A stretch of 64,000 bases of DNA from Symmetrospora coprosmae (taxonomy: Eukaryota > Basidiomycota > Cystobasidiomycetes > Symmetrosporaceae), in NCBI GenBank assembly GCA_008802785.1, contig VUYT01000048.1, positions 1-64,000 of the forward strand. Reading direction: 5' to 3'. Of the stretch, positions 44,604-52,704 are shown one piece after another. The position numbers were made by a program, and so were the translations under genes. The notes under the pieces are model-generated. The model was not told where the DNA came from, did not search any database, and saw only the letters and a program-made list of their open reading frames with translations. The number at the start of each line of letters is the position of its first letter. Position 1 is the first letter of the stretch.

Positions 44604-44966
44604 ATGGCTGCTTCCCCTGCTGCTCTCAAGGTGTCAGACGGCGCCATCACCCTCGCCTATCAGATTGTAGTGCCGGCTGAGCTGCCCGAGTCCGCTAGGG
44701 CGGATCTCCCCGAGGCAATATCCAGGACCTTCGTTGCCTTGAAGGACGAGCACGGCGTTAGCTCGCTATCTGCGGGGATACAGCGTGCCCGAGACGCCAG
44801 CAATGCGCTGCTGACGCGGTGGAAGGACGCCATCGGCGAAGCGGAGCGGGCGAAAGAGGCAAGGGCCGCTGCACAGCTCGCCCAGCACAGGAAGCAGCAG
44901 AAGGACGACAGGCTGGCCCAGGGAGCGGACGACGGGGACGAAGATGGCAGCGAGGACGACGAATAG
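44604..44966 (+). CDS. Small acidic helical protein, possibly GON7-like
   Basis: This is a single-exon gene of 120 residues with a good ATG context (ATCGCAATGG). The first 60 residues resemble a small folded domain (ALKVSDGAITLAYQIVVPAELP, DLPEAISRTFVALKDE). A helix follows (VSSLSAGIQRARDASNALLTRWKDAIGEAERAKEARAAAQLAQ) and the tail is strongly acidic (DDGDEDGSEDDE). Size, layout and acidic ending are reminiscent of the KEOPS subunit Gon7, which supports tRNA t6A formation, but sequence similarity by eye is weak. It may equally be an unrelated lineage-specific protein. It is divergent from the membrane-protein gene and lies about 300 bases before the endoglucanase gene. Confidence 0.65.
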   Translation: MAASPAALKVSDGAITLAYQIVVPAELPESARADLPEAISRTFVALKDEHGVSSLSAGIQRARDASNALLTRWKDAIGEAERAKEARAAAQLAQHRKQQKDDRLAQGADDGDEDGSEDDE

Positions 44967-45263
44967 GCACCATGTTCCGCTTCTCGGCTATCTGAGGCTC
45001 TCCTTCGCGGATGCCATGCTTGACGACGGCGCGTCGTGCTGGTCTTTGGCGAGCGGATGGATTCCCCCGAAGTCGACAGGGGAAGGTCCGGTGAGTCGCA
45101 GTCCACAGCGCACGACTTGGCAACCTTCCATATCTCTTCTCTTGTCCCTGCTCATCCTCTGTCTTCTCTTCATCTCGCCATCTCACTCGCTTTCCTGCAT
45201 CTCACCCTAGTCAGTCCCAACCCTCCCACACTCCCTTCGGCCTTTACCGCCTTGATCGCAGCC

Positions 45264-47246
45264 ATGGCCAAGTTGTCATTCGTAGCTGCGCTCGCCGTCC
45301 TCGGCGCTGTCAATTCAGTCGTCGCTGCCAACGGCAAATGGGCCCAGTGCGGAGTGCGTTGCCTGCTTGCTTGCTTGCTTCGTCCCGTCGCTGTTTGGTG
45401 GCGGTAGCGGCTGACCTCTCGCTGGCTCATTCTGCATGGCAAAGGCTTCACCGGCCAGCCAGGCTGCGGCGCTGGCCTAGCCTGCGTTGTCCAGAACGAG
45501 TGGTATGCGCAGTGTCTGGACGCGCCTGCTGCTTCAGCGCCAGCTCCGGTCACGACGAGCTCGACATCGTCTCGCGCACCCGTCGTTACCTCCAGGAGCA
45601 GCACGGCTCTGGTTACCTCGACATCCACCAAAGCAGCGACCACTAGTGCAAAGCTGACTTCCACAAGCGCTGCTGCGGCTCCTCCCGCTTCCACTGCTGG
45701 CACGCCATTCCTGCAAGGGATCAATCTAGCAGGTGCTGTCTTCCTTTCTCTCTCTTGCGCGCAACTGGCGGTGGAATCATGCTGACAGGTATGCTGGTGT
45801 ACAGGTCTCGACTTCGGCGTCGACATCTGGGGCAGCACCCCGTCGATCAACACCTGGATCCCCACCGAGGCCGGCGTTGAGCAAGTCCCCCATTTCACCT
45901 CGCAGGGCGTCAACATCTTCCGGGTGCCTTTCGCATGGCAATACATGATGAGCTCGCCCGCCTCTACCGAGCTCAAGGCGGACTTCTTCGCGCGGTACGA
46001 CAAGGTCGTCCAGGCTGCGCTCAAGGGTTCCACAAGCCCCTACGTCATCCTCGACTTGCACAAGTACGTAGAGTCCGCATCGTCCGGAGCTCGGGCGTAC
46101 GACTGCTCAAGATGCTGCTTCTGTGTGTAGCTACGGCATGTGGGAGGGTCAGGTCGTCGGTACTCCTCGCGGCCCCACCTCGGCCCAGTTCGCCAACACC
46201 TGGTCACTCCTCGCCAAAAAGTATGCGGGAGAGAAGCGCATCATGTTCGGACTGATGAATGAGCCGCATGTGAGCCAGTCCCTGCCTGTACTCTGCCTTC
46301 CCAGCCATGCTGACTCTGTGACTCTGATCTGTCAAAGGATCTCGACATCAACAACTTCAAGCTGTCTCTGCAGGCGGCGGTCAATGCTATCCGAGGCGCA
46401 GGCGCGAGGACGCAGTACATCCTCGTTCCTGGCGGTAACTGGACACCGGCTAGCGGCTTCATCACGCAAAACAAGGCTGCGCTCAAGACAATCACCGACC
46501 CAGTTGGCGGCACGGATCTCCTCGTCTACGACCTGCACCAGTGTAAGTTTTCTGGCTTGTGCTGTTGGCTATTTCGATGCTGACTCCCAAATCCCGCAGA
46601 CCTGAACGAGGATGCAAGCGGCAGTGGTTACGAGTGTGAGTTTGCCCTTGTGCTGCGGGAGCGTGGTTACCTTGCTGACACTCGTGCTCCTTTGATAATA
46701 CTGGCAGGTGTCACGGACCGCGTAAACGAAACCTTCAAGCCGCTCGCTGCGGATCTCGTCAAGGACGGACGCAAGGCTATTATCACCGAGTGAGTGGGCA
46801 GGTTGCCTCCCACCAACTTCTAGTAGCTGACAGCTCCTTTCTGTCACACTACAGGATTGGAGGAGTGAGTACTCCCATCTAACGACTCGATCGCAGACAG
46901 CGCTGACGCTCTCCAGCTGTCCTTTCTGCCATACAGACCAGCTCGGCATCGTGCCAGAAGTACCTCAAGTCCTCCCTGGCTTTCCTCAAGGCAAACTCGC
47001 AGGCATACCTTGGCTACACGTGTGTTCCGCTCTCACCAATGTTCATTAAACGCTTGGCTGATACACATTCCGGCTGGCAGAGTCTGGAGCGCCGGGGCTT
47101 TTCCCTCGGACTACAGCCTCAGCATTGTCCCCATCAACGGGCAGGACACGGTCATCTGGAACGCCGCCGTCAAGCCCAACCTCGGGTCTGTCAAGGTCAA
47201 GCGACACGAGGAGAGGGCTGTTCACAAGCAGCGCCTGCAGCACTAG
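45264..47246 (+). CDS. Secreted GH5 endo-beta-1,4-glucanase with N-terminal CBM1
   Basis: This is a cellulase of the GH5 type (Trichoderma Cel5A-like). A signal peptide (MAKLSFVAALAVLGAVNSVVA) leads to a CBM1 (NGKWAQCG, then GQGFTGQPGCGAGLACVVQNEWYAQCL) and a Ser/Thr/Ala linker. The catalytic domain follows: FLQGINLAGLDFG, VNIFRVPFAWQYM, YVILDLHNYGMWEG, RIMFGLMNEPH with the acid/base Glu, YILVPGGNWTPA, LLVYDLHQYLNEDASG, KAIITEIGG with the nucleophile Glu, and NSQAYLGYTVWSAGAF. At least ten exons are needed, all with in-phase GT-AG borders. One exon, 46855-46864, is only 10 bases, and the nucleophile codon is split between it and the exon before. The C-terminal extension (VKVKRHEERAVHKQRLQH) is unusually basic. 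Followed tail-to-tail by a secreted-protein gene. Confidence 0.93.
46855..46864 (+). other. Ten-base exon within the endoglucanase gene
   Basis: The bases GATTGGAGGA lie between CACTACAG and GTGAGTAC. The preceding exon ends ACCGA before GTGAGT. Together they read T-E-I-G-G, the expected nucleophile block of the family, and the next exon (46937, ACCAGCTCG) continues in phase. Skipping it would shift the frame. Confidence 0.8.
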
Positions 47247-47443
47247 CCTTGTTCCCGTTATCTTCCGCCTTCTCGCTTCTCGTCTTCTTCTTTCATTCTT
47301 TAGGGTACAGCGCCGGCTCCTGCCTGTCGCCTACGTATGTGCGTAGCAGTCGCCTGGGAGCGGAATGCACTCCTTTCAAGCCCTTCTCAAGTCTGAGTGT
47401 CGCCTGTTGCAACTCATTGCAGCCGGACTGATGGATGACATCG

Positions 47444-48339
47444 CTACAACAGGAGCGAGAACGAGATAGTGAGACCGAGGACTAATGCTACTGACGACGA
47501 GCCTGCCAGAATGCTGCCCGCTGAAGCAGCAGGGATTGCAACAGCCGTGTTTTGTGGACACACGCAAGCCGGACCGGCGTGGTTCCCGCCAAACTGATTG
47601 TTGTAGCCGTGCACCTTCGTCCAGCTGTACGTTAGTCAGAGCTTTCAGTCAAACGAATCGGTTTAGCAACCGTTATGCGCAAAGAGGGCCCTTGCATAAT
47701 GCAGTATCCGGTAGCCAGCGGTAAGTCGGTGTCGTTGGCAAAGTAGAAGACCTGCTGCCCGATCCATTTCTTGCCCGGGCCGTCATTGATGGGATCAAAG
47801 TGTACGCCCGAATGCGTTACTGTCCAGGTGCTCGGCTGGTCTGTGAAGCTGCCCTCGCCAGCGTAGTTCTCGTACGGGATCCGCGCGAAACTGCGGGGCC
47901 GCGACGACGGTCAGCGACCGAGCTCAAACAGCGAGCTGGGGCGAGCAGGACTACGCACTTGACATGACCGTGCTCCGGAAAAGTGGCAGTGCCAGCTAAG
48001 GTCAGGCGGTCGCCCGTGACGAAGTAGTTCGTCTCGTCGTTGCAGCTTTCCGTCACCTGCGACTCGGAGCCGGTTCCCGTGCATTGGCCAGTTGGCGGGT
48101 TCTGGACGCCCACATACGGGCAGCGACTCAGTAGGTCTGCAGTTTAATGCGCATTAGTGAGTTGCTGAACCTGATGCCTGCTGCGCGCGATACAGCCTCA
48201 CGATCGCTGTCGCGCCGGAACAGGGACGCGCTGTCAGCGCCTGCTACGCCACCACCATCACCACTGGCAGTCGCGCTGCAAGGCCCGTCAGCAGAGCCAG
48301 AGCGACGAGGAGCAGCGTCTGTCCAGCCTTGAAGTTCAT
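47444..48339 (-). CDS. Secreted protein, family shared with its neighbour, with GPI-anchor-like C-terminus
   Basis: I do not recognise a named family. The start at 48339 gives a signal peptide (MNFKAGQTLLLVALALLTGLAA). After an intron come CPYVGVQNPPTGQC, CNDETNYFVTGDRLTLAGTATFPEHGHVKC, FARIPYENYAGEGSFTDQPSTWTVTHSGVHFDPIND and KKWIGQQVFYFANDTDLPLATGYC. The last exon gives HGYNNQFGGNHAGPACVCP, then a Ser/Ala spacer and a hydrophobic end (SVALVLGLTISFSLLL), which looks like a GPI-attachment signal. The stop is TAG at 47446-47444. The core aligns along its length with the next gene (shared pattern: IP..Y.G.GS....P..W.V...G.HF, and GP.C.CP), so the two are tandem paralogues. The junction of exon 1 with exon 2 is not resolved. 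Confidence 0.75.
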
Positions 48340-48480
48340 GACAATGTTGTGAGAGGAGTGCTACATTGCGGAAAGACGTCTCATACTATGAGAATCGCTT
48401 TGGGCGACAGAGAGAGAGGAGGTCTTCTCGAGATCCGGCCTCCCAAATACTACTTCGTGACTCCGTACTGTTATCAAGAG

Positions 48481-49715
48481 CTACCGCGTGCACTGCCTGT
48501 AGCCATCCGTTATGCTCCCTCCGCAGCGATACCCAAGCGGACAGCACGTCTCGCCTGCGTAGTTGACGCCCCCGCACTGCATGTATGCGCGCGGGCACGT
48601 CGTGTCCACGAAAGGCTCACATTGGGAATGGTATGGATTGAAGAACGTGCATCTCGATCCTGGTTCGCACGTAGTGGATCCCGTGTAATCTTGACCGCCG
48701 CCTATTGTGTGGACGGTCAGCTGGGACACCGAGGACAGGCTCGCCGCGCCATCCACTTACACTTTCCGTACCAGGGCACGGACGACGCGTCAGCAGCTGG
48801 AGCGCTTGACGTAGTTGTAGATGTCGAGGTGGCCGTTGTGGTCGGTGGTGCTGTCGTTGTTGTGACAGTATTGGTTGCATCGACGGGCGTCATCGCCCCT
48901 CCTGGTCCGCATGGGCAGTAGCAGACGGGACCAGAGCCTCCTTCACCGTAGTGGGCGTCGAATTCGGAAACTTGAACCTGTAACGCGCTGCACTCAGCAA
49001 GTGGGTGAGGCATTTCGAGAAGCTCTCACCGCCAACTCACCCAAACGATGCAGAAGCCTTCCGCTGGCAGCTGCGAGAAGTACGAGTACGGTAGAGTGCT
49101 TTTGCCGATGAACTGCCCGCTCGGCTGGTTATTGAGCCGCTCGAAATGAATGCCGACCTGCGATACGTGCCAGTTTGCGGGCCTGTTCGCATAGCTGCCG
49201 GTGCCCTGATAGTCTCCAATGGGGATGTACGCCAGATTAACGTGTCCGCCGTCGACGAACGTCCGGCCGCCAGTGAGCGTGACACCGGTTGGCGAGACAT
49301 CGTAGTACTTGTCGGTGCACTCGAGAGAGCCCGTCTTGCCGGCACAGGAAGCGGTGTCCGGCTGCTTGCCATACGGACCGCACGTCGGGCTCGGGTGCTC
49401 GGTAGTGGTGGTCGGCGAAGGTCCCCGGCGCAGGATGCCATTGGGCGTGCGCGCGAAGCGGAGATTGACCTGATTGCGCTGTATCCTGGCCGTCACTGGG
49501 AGAAAATATTGGCGTTTTTAGCTGTGGAGCCAGTCTAAGACCATGTGCGTGAGTGGGGGCGCACAATTGGTGCGCGCTCCATCTTCGTGGATACGATTCC
49601 TTGCAGCAATGAGGTTCCGCTTTCCTTTGAGAGAGAAGTCTGGTACGTGCGATGCCCTGACTTCGAGTGCGAGCGTTAGATACACCAGCAGAAGCGGCAG
49701 GATGTGGCGGAGCAT
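48481..49715 (-). CDS. Secreted protein with two C-terminal CBM1-like modules, paralogue of its neighbour
   Basis: The start at 49715 opens a signal peptide (MLRHILPLLLVYLTLALEVRA). After an intron comes VTARIQRNQVNLRFARTPNG and a Ser/Thr/Pro linker. The core domain follows: CGPYGKQPDTASCAG, YYDVSPTGVTLTGGRTFVDGGHVN, LAYIPIGDYQGTGSYANRPANWHVSQVGIHFERLN and GQFIGKSTLPYSYFSQLPAEGFCIVW. Another exon gives EFDAHYGEGGSGPVCYCPCGPGG and a Thr-rich linker (TTTTAPPTTTATSTSTTTSS). The C-terminus carries two cysteine-rich modules, GGGQDYTGSTTCEPGSRCTFFNPYHSQC and QCGGVNYAGETCCPLGYRCG. Both resemble fungal cellulose-binding CBM1 (the second is the better match at its N-terminal half). The stop is TAG at 48483-48481. 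The core is probably an extracellular domain acting on or near plant polymers; no catalytic motif is recognised. Confidence 0.78.
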
Positions 49716-50606
49716 GTCAAATCCGAAGCTTGGATGGCGAGACAGGAGAGAGGAAGAGGAAGGGCCGGCGTTGCGCTTTCTAAGTCGCATCGCAGGCAGA
49801 GCAGCGCATCATGAAGGTACTTTGCATCCTGGTCGACTGCTGTAGCGGGTGGGTCCATATGCCCTGGTGTGGGTAAGAGCTACGACCGTCGGAGATCCTT
49901 CGAGACTGCAGCTGACGGGGACTCCCGAGGGATGGGTCAGCAAAAGCGCACGCGTCATTGACCTTTCCCGCAATGCAGTGGGTCAGAAGAGAGCGTGGCA
50001 ATCAGAAGGCCCCCCGGCTCCGAGAGCGCTGGGCATTCAGTGAGGGAATTGCTTCCCGCTCCCGCTCTCGCGCTCGGACGGTCTGGACTCGCGGCACGTT
50101 TTACGCTGATGAGCTGAGCGTTAGTTGATACGTGATGAGCTGAGCAACCAGATAATATAAGTGGGAAGCGCCGAGCTGTACGTCAACTGATGCTGTCGGT
50201 ACCCCGTATAGCGGCTGTAATATCATTTCACGGTGGCGCCCGAGGAGGTCCACCGAGGCCAGCCAGCAGCCCCAGGCCGGGCAGGGCTGCACAGAATGCA
50301 CACGGATGCGATGCCAACGACGACGGATTGTGATGGCGTGGACAACGATGCTACTCCAGCTCGTGTGAGCCAGTTTGGGCCAATATAGGAGTTCGAAAGG
50401 CTCACTTCCGACATGTGCGAGGTCGTGAGGTCGACCATGGCAATTGCAACGCCGTCGGGGGATCCGCGCACGCACATCTCTGACTGCTTGACATGTCGCG
50501 AGGCTGGTCCTCCTCTCTCTTCCTCTCTTCACCATCCCATACAGTCTCTACCTCGGTTTCTCAGCCTCCTCCGCCCCACCCAATAGCCTTACCACCCGTC
50601 GTCGAA
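49716..50606. promoter_or_regulatory. Divergent promoter region between two secreted-protein genes
   Basis: About 890 bases separate the starts of the CBM1 protein and the DUF3455-like protein. It holds the 13-base direct repeat listed separately and a GATAATATAAG element near 50150. The last 110 bases before the ATG at 50607 are pyrimidine-rich. I see no gene. Confidence 0.45.
50107..50145. repeat. Direct repeat TGATGAGCTGAGC, two copies
   Basis: Two perfect 13-base copies start at 50107 and 50133, 26 bases apart (about two and a half helical turns). They lie between the two divergent secreted-protein genes and next to a TATA-like element. They may be a binding-site pair or chance. Confidence 0.5.
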
Positions 50607-51500
50607 ATGCTGGCCATTTCCTCCGCCCTCTCGATGCTGGTCATCCTCCCATCCCTCGTGTCCGCAATGCCCCTGCGCCTTACGGGGTGCGACCTCTCCC
50701 GCGCCGTCCTGCCTCTTCCCGCCACAGCTGTTGCCGGCAACGTCACCCTCGACGCCGGCGAGAAGGTCGTCAACGTCGCACTCGGCGTAGGAGTTCAGGT
50801 GCGCAGCTGGAGGATGCTCCACAGCTACAGCGGCCGGAGTCGCTGATGTCGGATCGCCCGCATCCTCCATCCACCACACAGAACTACACTTGCGTTGCGG
50901 GTGTATACACGACCAACATGGCCGTCGCCTCTCTCTTTGACGCATCCTGCGGTGAGTTGCTGCTGCTAGATCATCGAGCTCATTGACGCGAGCAGTAGCC
51001 GACTGATTGCCTTGCATACTACAGCGGTTGGTACTCCCCTGTACACGCAGCTCCCTCCAATGGCTCTTCAGGCCGCCGGTCCCTCCCCTCGCGTCGCCGC
51101 ACCTCCCTCCATCGTGTCGAAGATCATCGGCTCCATCAAGCTCGGCGACCACTACTTCCAGAAGCTCACGCCCGGCGCAGCGTCCGCCAACCCCGTCTTT
51201 GACCTCCGCGCGACCAAGAAGGGCGACTTCTTTGCGGGCGCAAAGGCCGGCAGTGTTGCCAGCCCTGGCGGAGCGAAAAATGTCGCCTGGCTCAAGCTCA
51301 ACAATGTCCAAGGCTCGCAGGCCAAGCATGTCTTCCGCGTCGAGACGGCCGGTGGACCCCCTCCAGCGTCGGTGCGTGCTGGACGTCTCCCTAAACGGAG
51401 CCGGCTTTCACTGACAGCTTGCTCCACCGGCACAGTGCACCAAAGAGGGTGAAGTCATCACTGTCAAGTACTCGGCAATGTACTGGTTCACCAAGTAGAT
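50607..51500 (+). CDS. Secreted DUF3455-type protein
   Basis: I chose the Met at 50607 because it opens a signal peptide (MLAISSALSMLVILPSLVSA); an in-frame Met at 50493 would place a polar stretch ahead of it. Exons join to give NYTCVAGVYTTNMAVASLFDASC, VGTPLYTQLPPMAL, IGDHYFQ-like IKLGDHYFQKLT, NPVFDLRATKKGDFFAGAKAGS, KNVAWLKLNNVQGSQAKHVFRVETAGGPPP and, after a last intron, CTKEGEVITVKYSAMYWFTK. The pattern (YTC near the start, PVFD.RAT..GDFF, DWLKL-like block, RV.T.GG.PP..C at the end) is that of DUF3455, a fungal secreted family sometimes mislabelled malate dehydrogenase. Function is unknown. Two conserved Cys at the ends could form a disulfide. Three introns. Confidence 0.85.
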
Positions 51501-51764
51501 GCAGGGTCGTTAGGAGCTACGAGTCACGGTTGTACGGTCACTTAGCAGACATGGCGGCTGGACTGCTTATTGTAATGCAAAGGCGACACATTGGCACACA
51601 ACGAATGGCTTGACGCTCCTGCGAGCTTCCATGAGCCGCTTGAGAGCATTCTGCTCGACGTCAAGCCCGCTCGCCGCTGTTTGCCACCCATGACGGAGAC
51701 GCTTGTGCCTGCTTGCCCTCGAGCACCCTCTCCTCCCGACCAACCTACAGCAACAGCAGCTACC

Positions 51765-52683
51765 ATGTCGAGCGACAACTACTGGTGTACATAGTGCGTC
51801 TCTGCTCACTTGCCTGGCAAGGATCGCGCTGACTGTTCGTTTCTCGCGCAGCTGCAAGGGATGGGTCTCTACAAACCCGATCCAGAAGAAGACGCACGAG
51901 ACGGGGATGCGGCACAAGGGCAACCTGGAACGCTTCATCCGGGGCATCTACAAGCAGGGAGCGAAAGCCGAGCGGGAGAAGGCGGCCGAGGCACGGGAGA
52001 TGCGCGCGATAGAGGAGGCGGCGCACGCAGCGGTCGGGTGGAGTGCACCCAGGCCGGCGCGGCCACCGCCTCGCAAGGAGACGGCACAGCCGTCCTACAC
52101 GACACCCGCAGAGCTCGGGTTTGAGGACGAGGATGCGCAGAGGGCGCTGGAGGCGAAGGAGCTGCGGGATAGGGAAGGGCGGGCCGGCGAGTGGACGGTC
52201 GTCTCCTCTACAAGTAGCAAGGGCAAAGGCCGGGCTCTTCCAGAAGACGACCAAGAGGAAGAACGCAAGCCTGATCCGGAGCCAGACTCGAGGACCATGT
52301 CCTTCCGCTATCTCACCGAGCGCTCGCTGCCGGTCGACGATGAGGACGACTACGACCAGGTCGCGGTCAAGGTCACACGCAAGGAGGCCAAGCAGAGCGA
52401 CCTGGTGCAGAAGGCCAAAGAGCAGGCAAGAGGGCATGCTGGCTTTACAACAGGCACCAAGAAAGGCGTCTTCACTGCCGTGAAAGCGGCAGAGGTAGAG
52501 GAGGAGACGGAAGAGGAGATTCAGGCAAGGCAACAGGCCGCATGGGACCTCATTGCCGAGAGTGCTGCTCTCGACGACGCCGCAGAGGAGGAGAAACCCG
52601 ACGTCAAGCCCGCAGCTGCTCCCCTCTTCAAGAAGCGCAAAGCGGGCGCCAGTGCAGCTTCCTCGTCCAAGCGCCGCGCGTGA
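51765..52683 (+). CDS. WBP4/FBP21-like zinc-finger splicing factor
   Basis: Exon 1 (51765-51793) encodes MSSDNYWCT and joins exon 2 at 51852 in phase. Together they make a matrin/U1-type C2H2 finger: YWCTYCKGWVSTN, then KKTHETGMRHKGNLERFIRGIYK, with Cys-x2-Cys and His-x5-His spacing. This N-terminal finger is typical of WBP4/FBP21-type spliceosome proteins, but no WW domain is visible after it. The remainder is charged and helical or disordered (AEREKAAEAREMRAIEEA), with a conserved-looking FTTGTKKGVFTAV and ending in a basic KKRKAGASAASSSKRRA. The probable role is in pre-mRNA splicing. The stop lies only 21 bases from the VPS15 stop on the other strand. Without exon 1 the zinc finger is broken, so the tiny exon is important for annotation. 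Confidence 0.85.
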
Positions 52684-52704
52684 CATGTATCGACAACAAC
52701 AAGA

